Shown here piece after piece: positions 23,745-30,829 of a DNA stretch of 39,762 bases. The stretch lies in the NCBI RefSeq assembly GCF_900108335.1, contig NZ_FNVT01000045.1:1-39762 (forward strand), read 5' to 3'. The DNA is from Nonomuraea solani. GTDB taxonomy: Bacteria; Actinomycetota; Actinomycetes; Streptosporangiales; Streptosporangiaceae. The position numbers were made by a program, and so were the translations under genes. The notes under the pieces are model-generated. The model saw only the letters and a list, made by a program, of their open reading frames with translations, was not told the DNA's origin and did not search any database. Positions within the stretch are counted from its first letter, which is position 1. Each line of letters begins with the position of its first letter.

Positions 23745-23868
23745 CGGACACCTGGAGGCCGTACAGGCGGGCGTACCGGCCGGCGCCATCGATTAGTTCG
23801 GTGTGCGTGCCGCACTCGGCGACCCGCCCGCCGTCGAGCACAACGATCAGGTCGGCTATCTGGATGGT
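23734..23868 (-). pseudogene. C-terminal remnant of an ABC exporter ATPase
   Basis: About 45 codons read TIQIADLIVVLDGG, RVAECGTHTELIDGAGRYA, RLYGLQVSAYQ and then stop. This is the typical last segment of the ATPase domain of type I ABC exporters, after the H-loop. The Walker A, signature and Walker B parts are absent, and the frame runs into a TAG at 23920-23922. The rest of the gene was lost, and repeats now flank both sides. Confidence 0.75.
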
Positions 23869-23955
23869 GGCGCTACCGACGACCTCCCCTCGAACACCTC
23901 GCTGCCACGCGGACCTGCGCTACACGGGAACGCTGAGCATGCACGTGCTGCGCCA

Positions 23956-24015
23956 CCGCAGAACACAGCCCCGCACCACCCAGACCCGCACCACCCAGAC
24001 CCGCACCATGCAGAC
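23956..24015. repeat. 15-bp tandem repeat
   Basis: CCGCACCACCCAGAC is present twice exactly (23971-24000), followed by a copy with two changes (24001-24015) and preceded by a degenerate copy (23956-23970). Confidence 0.8.
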
Positions 24016-24165
24016 CTGCGGCTACGCACGTCTGTGTGCAGCCGCATGGCGATGCCTCGTCGTTGTCCCTCTCCCCCAGCCACCCCGCACAGACCGACCC
24101 CTATTCGTCGGCCGCCACACAGGCGGCCCTTTCCCCCGACTGTCTCTCCACTCACATAGCCGAAC

Positions 24166-24240
24166 CACGCCATCCACGCCATCCAGGTCACCCAGGTCAC
24201 CCAGGTCACCCACGCCACCCAGGTCACCCACGCCACGCAG
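24166..24240. repeat. 9-bp tandem repeat, eight units
   Basis: Units alternate between CACGCCATC or CACGCCACC and CAGGTCACC, eight in a row from 24166 to 24237. On the minus strand this reads as repeated Val-Thr-Trp and Val-Ala-Trp codons, but no supported gene uses that frame. Confidence 0.85.
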
Positions 24241-24343
24241 ACCACATGACACCCATTCACGCCACGCAAACCGCAGACACCACCCGCGCCATGACCCCAC
24301 GACACCCACCCGCGCCACCTCGGCGATGGCCCCCACCAACGTG

Positions 24344-24994
24344 CTAGCGCGGTGTGACCAGGCCGGCTTCGTAGGCGGCGATGACAAGCTGGGCGCGGTC
24401 TCGGGCCCGCAGTTTGGCCAGCAGGCGGCCAATGTGCGTCTTCACGGTCCCGGGGCTCACCTGGAGCTGAGTGCTGAGCTCGGCGTTGGACAGCCCGTGG
24501 GCGATGAGGATGAGCACCTCGCGCTCCCGATCCGTGAGCGTGTCGAGCCCGTGGAAGGTCTGCTGAACAGGCCGCCGTACGAACTCCGCGATCAACCGTG
24601 TGGTCACGGTCGGCGCGAGCAACGTCTCACCCGACGCGACCACCCGAATAGCCTTCAAGAGATCGTCGGGCGGCGCGTCTTTGAGCAGAAACCCGCTGGC
24701 GCCCGCCCGCAACGCCGAATAGACGTATTCGTCGAGGTCGAACGTGGTCAGGATGAGAACACGGGTGTCCCCGGCGATCTGCTGGGTCGCGGCAATACCG
24801 TCCATCTCCGGCATCCGAACGTCCATGAGCACCACATCGGGTGACTCGGTCCGCGCAAGCGCCACCGCCTGCCGCCCATCGGCCGCCTCCCCCACCACGG
24901 TGAGGTCGTCCTCCGAGTCGATCAGCAAACGGAAGCTACCGCGTACCAATGCCTGATCATCGGCGACGAGCACCCGAATCAAGAAATCTCCCAT
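24344..24994 (-). CDS. NarL/LuxR-type response regulator
   Basis: The protein of about 216 residues has a receiver domain (VLVADDQALVRG, phosphoacceptor Asp58 in VVLMDVRMPEMDG, conserved Thr in VLILTTFD, Lys in FLLKDAPP) and a LuxR helix-turn-helix (LTDREREVLILIAHGLSNAE, GTVKTHIGRLLAKL). The ATG at 24994 is used; the GTG just before it is an alternative. Its kinase is the HisKA_3 protein encoded 370 bp upstream on the same strand. Targets may include the ABC transporter or the TAP-like hydrolase nearby; this is inference from position. Confidence 0.94.
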   Translation of the reverse strand: MGDFLIRVLVADDQALVRGSFRLLIDSEDDLTVVGEAADGRQAVALARTESPDVVLMDVRMPEMDGIAATQQIAGDTRVLILTTFDLDEYVYSALRAGASGFLLKDAPPDDLLKAIRVVASGETLLAPTVTTRLIAEFVRRPVQQTFHGLDTLTDREREVLILIAHGLSNAELSTQLQVSPGTVKTHIGRLLAKLRARDRAQLVIAAYEAGLVTPR

Positions 24995-24997
24995 CAC

Positions 24998-25367
24998 ACA
25001 CCCACCGCAAGCAGACCCGGTCCGACCCGTGGATACCCTGCCCGGGGTCTGCTCAGCTCACGCCCATCATGGCCGATCAACGCCTGCCCCCCACACACCA
25101 ATCCTCGAGGTACGGCGAAGCCATGAGCCCGCACCCTGCGAGCCCGAGAACCGCAAGCCGGAGCCCGGGAGGACGAACGCCGGAAGCCCGGGAGCCCACA
25201 GCCCGGAGGCCGCACTCCGGAGCCCAAAGCCCCGGGGCCCGGCTGCCCGGATGCCCGGATGCCCGGATGCCCCGATGCCCGGAGGCCGAGAGCCCGGGAG
25301 CTCGGAGGCCGAGAGCCCCGATGCCCGGAGGCTGAGAGCCCTGCGAGTCTGGGAGTCGGAGGCCGGG
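24998..25367. other. 370-bp repeat-filled gap between kinase and regulator genes
   Basis: HisKA_3 kinase and NarL regulator genes normally touch or overlap. Here 370 bp separate them, filled by variants of GAGCCCGGGAG and GCCCGGAT. The clearest run is five 8-bp units at 25245-25284 (GCCCGGAT three times, then GCCCCGAT and GCCCGGAG). I see no gene in it. Confidence 0.65.
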
Positions 25368-26495
25368 TCAAGGGAGCTTCCAGGAGGCGTATACGCCGAA
25401 TCCGCCCGTTGGCAGTGGTCCGGCCTCGAAGGTGCCGCCGTACATCATGGCCCGTTCGCGCATCCCCGCGAGACCGTGCCCGCCCGCCCTGCCCGGCAGC
25501 ACCCGCTGCCCGGGGCCGTCGTCGACCACGGAGATCCGCAAGGACCCGTCGGCGGCCGAGACGCCGACCCGGCAGCGGGCGGGGGCGGCGTGCCTGATGA
25601 CGTTGGTGATCGCCTCCTGGACGATGCGATAGACGGCCAGCCCCATGCTGTCGGGTACGGTTCCGCTCACCGAGAGGTCGACCTCCACGCCGGCCTCCGC
25701 GGCGCGGCGGGTCAGGGACGGCAGGTCGGCGAGGCTGGGAAGGGGTGTGCTCTCGGGCGCGCTGCCGGGTGAGCGCAGCGCGCCGAGGAAATGGCGCATC
25801 TCGACGAGGGAGCCGCGCCCGATCTCCTCGATGGCCCGCAACGCCTTCAGCCCTTCCTCCGGATGCTTGCCGAAGACCTTGGCCGCCACGCCCGCCTTGA
25901 CGGTGATCATGCTCATCGAGTGGGCGACCACGTCGTGCAGCTCGCGCGCGATCCGCAGGCGCTCGTCGACCGCCGCCTGCTCCGCCCGCCTCTTGACCTC
26001 GCGCGCGGCGAACTCGCGGCGAGTGCGCGCCGCCGTACCGAGACTCCAGCTCGCCCCCACGACCAGCCAGGCCATGACGACGACGAAGACGGGGTCGGGC
26101 CAGCCGTCCGCCCGTCGTGGCACACCCAGCGCCGAGACCAGCAGAGCGGCCCCGGCGACGAGCAGGCCCGGAATGAGGGCGACCGCTGATCGCCGCACCG
26201 GTTGGGTGGTCGCCACCGTGTAAACGGTCGCGGCCACCACCACCATCGTCATCAGCCAATTCGTCTGCAGCGCGAGAACGAGGACGCTGATCAGGAGCGC
26301 GCCGCAGTATGCGGCCACCGGCCAGATCCGCCGCACCGCCACGGGCACCACAAGCAGCCAGCAGGCCAGCGCCGACGCGGCGCTCACGGTCAGGCCCGGC
26401 GGATTTCCTGATGACGCCAGCGCGAACAGCACCGCGGCCACGGTGTCGGCGAGAATGAGCAGCCGGTGGGGAGGCCGCCAGGCGAACAGGTTCAC
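25368..26495 (-). CDS. Sensor histidine kinase, HisKA_3 type
   Basis: The 375-residue protein has about six membrane helices in residues 10-155, a short coiled region (RREFAAREVKRRAEQAAVDE), the dimerisation box RIARELHDVVAHSMSMI with phosphorylated His187, and the ATPase domain (VQEAITNVIRHA for the N box, VVDDGPGQ and GGHGLAGMRERA for the G boxes). It lacks a large outer sensor domain, so it probably senses through the membrane part. The start is GTG 26495. It phosphorylates the NarL-type regulator encoded downstream. A 15-bp inverted repeat lies upstream of its start, in the gap shared with the TAP-like gene. Confidence 0.94.
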   Translation of the reverse strand: MNLFAWRPPHRLLILADTVAAVLFALASSGNPPGLTVSAASALACWLLVVPVAVRRIWPVAAYCGALLISVLVLALQTNWLMTMVVVAATVYTVATTQPVRRSAVALIPGLLVAGAALLVSALGVPRRADGWPDPVFVVVMAWLVVGASWSLGTAARTRREFAAREVKRRAEQAAVDERLRIARELHDVVAHSMSMITVKAGVAAKVFGKHPEEGLKALRAIEEIGRGSLVEMRHFLGALRSPGSAPESTPLPSLADLPSLTRRAAEAGVEVDLSVSGTVPDSMGLAVYRIVQEAITNVIRHAAPARCRVGVSAADGSLRISVVDDGPGQRVLPGRAGGHGLAGMRERAMMYGGTFEAGPLPTGGFGVYASWKLP

Positions 26496-26528
26496 GCCGC
26501 GACGTTATCGGGGAACGGCCGCGAGCGA

Positions 26529-26626
26529 ATCGGAGCACGAGCTGTCAGACCAGGGTCGTACGTGGCTCTCGTACAGCTGCTTCGTAGGACCCTGGTCCGA
26601 TCCACAAGATCGGAGCCTGCTCCGAT
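26529..26626. promoter_or_regulatory. Inverted repeats in the kinase/hydrolase gap
   Basis: GACCAGGGTCGTACG at 26548-26562 pairs with CGTAGGACCCTGGTC at 26583-26597 (14 of 15) around 20 bp. A second perfect dyad, ATCGGAGC-CT-GCTCCGAT, is at 26609-26626, and its half-site ATCGGAGC recurs at 26529-26536. These are candidate sites for the response regulator or another factor. Confidence 0.55.
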
Positions 26627-26661
26627 GTGCGAGGCCGCCGCCGTACAGCATCGTTGCCGCC

Positions 26662-28131
26662 ATGAACCGACGCAGACTCATCACCCTGTGTCTCGCCGCC
26701 TGCCTCGCCGTGTCACTCGGCGGCATCGCGCTGGCCTCGGCGCAGGCGTACCGCCTCGTGTGGAGGGCGTGCGGCGACGGCCTGCGATGCGCCGACCTGG
26801 TCGTGCCCGTGGACTGGGCCGATCCTGGCGGCCCCAGGACCTCGGTGCACGTGGCGAAACTGCCCGCGACGGGCGCGAGCGCGGGGCCGCTGATCGTCAA
26901 CTTCGGCGGCCCTGGCACGAGCACGGCGATGTTCAGGCGGACGGATGATCCCGACGCGCCGCCGGAGCTGCCGGCCCTGCTCGATGAGTTGCGGAGCCGG
27001 TTCGACGTCATCGCCATCGATCCGCGCGGGCTGTCCGAACCGCAGTCCCGCAAGAAGGTGAGCTGCGCGGAGCCCTCGGCCTCCATCTTCGGCCTGCTCC
27101 TGGCGCGTACGAAGCAGGACTGGGACGCCCACGCCGCCACGAACGCGGCCCACCAGGAGAGCTGCCGCAAAGCGGCCAAGTCGGCGTGGCACGGCATGAC
27201 GGCCTGGAACGTGGCCCACGACATCGACGCGCTGCGCGCCGCGCTCGGCCAGGAGAAGCTCGTCTACGCGGGCAACTCCTACGGCACCGTCTACGCCCAG
27301 GCCTACCTGGAGCTGTTCCCGCAGCGGGTGGGCCGGATGTATTTCGACGGCACCGCCGACCACACCCAGCAGGAGTTCGAGCCCTGGTTGCGCAATTATG
27401 CGCGCACGCAGGAGCGGCATCTCACCCGTTTCCGCGACTGGTGCGCCCGCCGTACCGACTGCGCCCTGCACGGCAGGGACGCGGGCAAGGCGTGGGACGA
27501 GCTGGTCGCCAGGGTGCGCCGCGCGCCTCTGCCGGCGTCCTCGGGGCGGACAGTGCACGAGGGCCAGCTGTACGCGGGTGCGATCAACGGCATGAACCCG
27601 GCGAAATGGCCGAAGTTCGCGACCGCGATCCGCAAGGCCCTCGACGGCGACGCCGGGAACTTCCTGGCCGAGCTCAAGCCGGTTGAGGGCGGCTCGTCCG
27701 TGGGCCAGATCTCCCTGTGCAACGACTTCATGCCGAAACCGCCGACGTACGAGGAGTTCCAGGCCATCGAAGCCCGGCTTCGCCAGATCGCGCCGAGGTT
27801 CGGCTGGCTCGAAGGCCGCTTCGAGCTCGGGCGGTGCTGGGGGTTGAGCGGAGGCGCGTCCTGGGCGCCGCACCCGCTCCGGGTGACGGGCGACGTCCCG
27901 CCGATTCTCTTCGCGATCGGGGAGCTCGACAACAACACCAACTATCTCGGACAACGACACGTGGCCGAGCAGGTCCCGTCCGCACGCGTCCTGTGGCACG
28001 GCGACGGCCACGCCTCGTGGGCGACCAACCTCTGCCTGAGGCGGTACGCCAACGCCTACCTGATCAGCGGAAAGCTGCCCGAGCCGGGCACCCGCTGTCC
28101 CGCCGAACGGATCCAGAAGGTGGGAAAGTGA
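26662..28131 (+). CDS. Secreted TAP-like alpha/beta hydrolase
   Basis: The 489-residue protein has an N-terminal signal segment (MNRRRLITLCLAACLAVSLG) and resembles the Streptomyces tripeptidyl aminopeptidase group (SlpD/SlpE, TAP). It has the oxyanion-region FGGPGTSTA, nucleophile Ser in YAGNSYGTVYAQAYL, Asp in LFAIGELDNNTNY, His in HGDGHASWA, and the C-terminal TAP-like domain with paired cysteines. It probably removes short peptides or cleaves esters outside the cell. It is divergent from the two-component kinase gene, with dyads between, and so may be part of that regulon. Confidence 0.9.
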   Translation: MNRRRLITLCLAACLAVSLGGIALASAQAYRLVWRACGDGLRCADLVVPVDWADPGGPRTSVHVAKLPATGASAGPLIVNFGGPGTSTAMFRRTDDPDAPPELPALLDELRSRFDVIAIDPRGLSEPQSRKKVSCAEPSASIFGLLLARTKQDWDAHAATNAAHQESCRKAAKSAWHGMTAWNVAHDIDALRAALGQEKLVYAGNSYGTVYAQAYLELFPQRVGRMYFDGTADHTQQEFEPWLRNYARTQERHLTRFRDWCARRTDCALHGRDAGKAWDELVARVRRAPLPASSGRTVHEGQLYAGAINGMNPAKWPKFATAIRKALDGDAGNFLAELKPVEGGSSVGQISLCNDFMPKPPTYEEFQAIEARLRQIAPRFGWLEGRFELGRCWGLSGGASWAPHPLRVTGDVPPILFAIGELDNNTNYLGQRHVAEQVPSARVLWHGDGHASWATNLCLRRYANAYLISGKLPEPGTRCPAERIQKVGK

Positions 28132-28467
28132 CCCCCTCCCCCGGAGGAATGAACTCGGGGAATTCCAGCCCTCACAGGCCGGAACCTCCTCCTTCATCGG
28201 CGACCGCCCACACCCAAGAGCGTGCGACCGGGCACCCAACTCCTCAAGGCTTGCAATCCGGCTTATCCGGCCTCCAACTGCCCACACACCCAAGAGTGTG
28301 CGATCAGGCTTGCCACCCGCCGGCCCGGCTTGGGCATCACCCGACCATTCGAAGCTCACGAAGGAGGCTGCTGTGACGCGAGATCCGGAAGGTCCGCACA
28401 CCACTCAGGCCGGCGCGGCCGTCCCATCCCCCCGATACCAGTCCAGGGTTGAAGTCCGGAGCCACCG
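28132..28467. other. 336-bp gap with a 28/30-bp direct repeat
   Basis: Copies at 28206-28233 and 28280-28309 share GCCCACAC, then ACCCAAGAG-x-GTGCGA and GGC. A downstream AGGCTTGC plus CCGGC also repeats, giving a period of about 74 bp. The start (28134-28200) is a C- and G-rich stretch. I see no gene; the promoter of the ABC pair should lie toward 28400-28467. Confidence 0.6.
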
Positions 28468-29688
28468 ATGATCGAGGTCCGAGATCTTACGAAAGTGTAC
28501 GGTTCCACGCGGGCTGTCTCAGGGCTGACGTTCGACGTCAAACCTGGACAGGTCACCGGCTTCCTCGGACACAACGGCGCCGGCAAGTCCACCACGATGC
28601 GCATGATTCTCGGCCTGCACACGCCCACGTCGGGCACGGCGTTGATCAACGGCGTCCGCAAGCGCGACCTTCGCGACCCCATGCGGGAGGTCGGTGCCAT
28701 GCTCGACGCCACCGAGGTGCAGGGCGGGCGCCGCGCGTTCGATCACCTCCAGGCCCTGGCGCACACCGGCGGGATCGGGCGGCGCAGAGTCGTCCAGGTT
28801 CTCGAGGAGGTCGGCCTGGCCGGCGCGGCACGCAAACGGATCGCCGGGTTCTCCCATGGGATGCGCCAGCGGCTCGGCATCGCGGCGGCACTGCTCGGTG
28901 ACCCGGGCGTGCTCATTCTCGACGAGCCGGTCAACGGCCTCGACCCTGATGGCATCCGCTGGCTCAGGACGCTGCTCAGATCCCTGGCGGCCGGGGGGCG
29001 GACCGTCCTGCTGTCCAGCCATCTGATGACCGAGATGTCCCTCACCGCCGACCGCCTCATCATCATCGGCCGGGGCCGGCTGATCGAGGACACCACGATG
29101 GCGGACCTGCTGGCCCGCTTCCAGGGCGACGTCCTGGTCCGATCCCCCCATGCGGCCCGCCTGTCCAGGGTGCTCGAAGCGGCCGGCGCGACCGTACTCC
29201 GCGCTCAGAGTGCGACCGTACCAGGCACTCCGAGCGCGACCGTACTACGCACTCAGCGAACGGGCTCGCCGACCGCGAGCGGGACGGCCACGCCGTCGGC
29301 TCGTCCCCCTGCAGACGAGGGTGGTTGGCGGGTGCCCGCCACGAGCACCAGCTCGTCCGCCACCGCCCAAGGCGAGGGAGAAGCGCCCAGGGCCAGCCCG
29401 TTCACCACCGCCGTAGACAAGGGCAAGGTGCCTATGAGCGGCTCGTCCGCTGCCGCCCTGGACGAGGACAGCCTGTCGGCCACCGACCGCTCCACCACCG
29501 CCCTGAACGAGAGCGAGCCGCCCGGGACCCGCTCGTTCACCGCCGCTCTCGATGAGGGCGAATTGCTGGTGACCGGTTTGTCCGCAGCCGCCATAGGTGA
29601 CGCCGCGCTGGCGAGTGGCTGCGCCGTTCACGAGTTGGCGCCGCGCCGGGTGTCGCTGGAAGAGGCCTTCATGGAGATAACCCAATGA
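28468..29688 (+). CDS. ABC transporter ATPase with repeat-built insertion
   Basis: The 406-residue protein begins with a standard ATPase of the BcrA/DrrA-like export group: Walker A GHNGAGKST, a signature region written FSHGMRQRLGIAAAL, Walker B VLILDEP, D-loop NGLDPDG and H-loop SSHLMTE. Relatives are about 300 residues. The extra length is an insertion of about 125 residues at 241-365 in the small C-terminal domain, made of 24-bp and 45-bp in-frame repeats. The normal tail resumes with DEGELLVTGLSAAAIGD and SLEEAFMEITQ. It is coupled to the permease by ATGA. Drug or lipid export is the likely function. Confidence 0.93.
   Translation: MIEVRDLTKVYGSTRAVSGLTFDVKPGQVTGFLGHNGAGKSTTMRMILGLHTPTSGTALINGVRKRDLRDPMREVGAMLDATEVQGGRRAFDHLQALAHTGGIGRRRVVQVLEEVGLAGAARKRIAGFSHGMRQRLGIAAALLGDPGVLILDEPVNGLDPDGIRWLRTLLRSLAAGGRTVLLSSHLMTEMSLTADRLIIIGRGRLIEDTTMADLLARFQGDVLVRSPHAARLSRVLEAAGATVLRAQSATVPGTPSATVLRTQRTGSPTASGTATPSARPPADEGGWRVPATSTSSSATAQGEGEAPRASPFTTAVDKGKVPMSGSSAAALDEDSLSATDRSTTALNESEPPGTRSFTAALDEGELLVTGLSAAAIGDAALASGCAVHELAPRRVSLEEAFMEITQ
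29188..29259 (+). repeat. 24-bp in-frame tandem repeat, three units
   Basis: Units 29188-29211, 29212-29235 and 29236-29259 start GCGACCGTAC and contain CACTC or GCTCAG near the end. They encode ATVLRAQS, ATVPGTPS and ATVLRTQR in the ABC ATPase. Confidence 0.85.
29302..29583 (+). repeat. 45-bp in-frame repeat ladder, six units
   Basis: Units are 29302-29346, then a 12-bp interruption, then 29359-29403, 29404-29448, 29449-29493, 29494-29538 and 29539-29583. Each encodes 15 residues on the plan [TA][TA]A-x-[DN]EGE..., and the last one (TAALDEGELLVTGLS) is the conserved family sequence. The others are therefore diverged copies of it. Confidence 0.85.
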
Positions 29689-30437
29689 TCAACGTCGTCG
29701 CATCGGAATGGCTCAAGCTGCGCTCGCTCCGATCCACCTACTACGTGCTGGCCTCCACGCTCTCGGCCCTGGTGCTCAGCGGCTTCGCCGCCTTCTCGAT
29801 CTCGCACTACTTCGACACCAAGGGCGCCGGCGGTGAGCTCGTCGGTACGGGGCTCAGCTTCAGCGCCGACATTCCCCCCATCCTCTTCGGCATGCTGGGG
29901 GTGCTCGCCATCTCCGGCGAATACGGCACCGGCATGATCAGGCTGACGTTGACCACGGTCCGGCGCCCGTGGATGCTCCTCCTGGCGAAGGTCAGCGTGG
30001 TGGCCACCGTGGCCGCGGTCGCTGGTCAGGTGCTGGCGTTCGCCACCTACTTCACCGCGCAGGCCGTGGTGGCGGGGCGCCCGATCGGCGCCTCGTTCGC
30101 CGAACCGGGCATCCTGACCGAGGTGCTGGCGACGGGCGCAGGCTCCGCTGTCGCCGCGGTGACGGGGCTGGCTCTGGCCACGATTCTGCGTTCGACACCG
30201 GGGGCCCTCATCGCGCTGGTCGCCCTCATGCCGGCCCCGGCCGGGGTGGAGCGTTTCCTTCCCGCTCCCTGGAACGACTGGACGGGCTCCCTGACGATCG
30301 CATCGCTGACGAGGCAACTGGCCGGTGTTCCCGACGCTGGTGCCTTCGGCCCCGCCTTAGCCGCCGCCGTCCTCGCGAGCTATGTCGTGATCGCCTTTCT
30401 CACGGCGGCTCTCGCGATCACCCGTCGCGACGCCTGA
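29685..30437 (+). CDS. ABC-2 type permease
   Basis: The 250-residue protein has about six membrane helices, an N-terminal SEWLKLRSLRSTYYVLAST as in ABC-2 permeases that pair with BcrA-like ATPases, and the conserved ISGEYGTGMIRLTLTTVRRP segment. It forms the membrane half of the exporter with the ATPase encoded just upstream (four-base overlap). Substrate is unknown; self-protection against the product of the adjacent PKS is conceivable. Confidence 0.9.
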   Translation: MINVVASEWLKLRSLRSTYYVLASTLSALVLSGFAAFSISHYFDTKGAGGELVGTGLSFSADIPPILFGMLGVLAISGEYGTGMIRLTLTTVRRPWMLLLAKVSVVATVAAVAGQVLAFATYFTAQAVVAGRPIGASFAEPGILTEVLATGAGSAVAAVTGLALATILRSTPGALIALVALMPAPAGVERFLPAPWNDWTGSLTIASLTRQLAGVPDAGAFGPALAAAVLASYVVIAFLTAALAITRRDA

Positions 30438-30829
30438 CCGGCGCGAACCTCCGCTGCAAGCTCGCGGTCGAGGCAGAACCGACGACAGCGCGCTGAGCCC
30501 AGGCCATCGGTTCCACTCGACCGCGCCGTGCCGACCCGCACCGGAAGGTGACCATCGGAGGTGAAGCGGGATGGCCCTCGCCGAGGCCGAGTTCGTGATC
30601 TGGGCCGGGGAGCCCTACCGGTGAAAGGCGACTTGAATGACCGCTGGGAACCCCTTATCTCGAAGCGGCGATTCCGGTGAAATCCCAGCGTAAACCCGGT
30701 GAAAAGAGAGCGACTTATCGAGTGTGGCCATAGGCCCGACCGGCCCCGACGTTAGGGGCGGCTAGGGGTACATCTGGGGCGGAGCCCCGGCTTAGCCTGA
30801 ACTCCGCTGCCTGAGGGAGATCGTCGATT
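30438..30829. promoter_or_regulatory. Leader of the PKS cluster with direct repeats
   Basis: The 392 bp before the PKS genes hold three copies of CCGGTGAAA at 30618-30626, 30674-30682 and 30696-30704; the last two are 22 bp apart, two helical turns. They also hold three related boxes TTAGGGG, CTAGGGG and TCTGGGG starting at 30752, 30762 and 30773, 10-11 bp apart. Such direct repeats suit binding by a SARP- or LuxR-type cluster activator, though none is encoded in this window. Confidence 0.45.
30571..30624 (+). CDS. Possible 17-residue leader peptide or gene relic
   Basis: An ATG at 30571 lies nine bases after a strong GGAGGTGA and starts a frame of 17 codons, MALAEAEFVIWAGEPYR, before TGA. 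It could be a leader peptide controlling the PKS transcript, or the relic of a larger gene. I find no family for it. Confidence 0.25.
   Translation: MALAEAEFVIWAGEPYR

Larger units (their letters stand above)
23424..24343. other. 920-bp gene-free stretch with repeats and an ABC remnant
   Basis: No intact gene is supported here. The stretch holds four kinds of short tandem repeats and one 3' fragment of an ABC exporter gene, listed separately. The long open frames that exist follow the repeat periods and match no family. Confidence 0.7.

Noticed and set aside
23856..24305. Minus-strand frame with repeated Val-Thr-Trp units
   Set aside because: The Trp repeats only reflect the 9-bp DNA repeat; there is no ribosome site or domain, and it crosses the ABC remnant in another frame.
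28134..28200. Possible end of an IS200/IS605-type element
   Set aside because: The GGAATTCCAGCCC and AGGCCGG stretch recalls such ends, but no TnpA or TnpB sequence and no clear hairpin support it.
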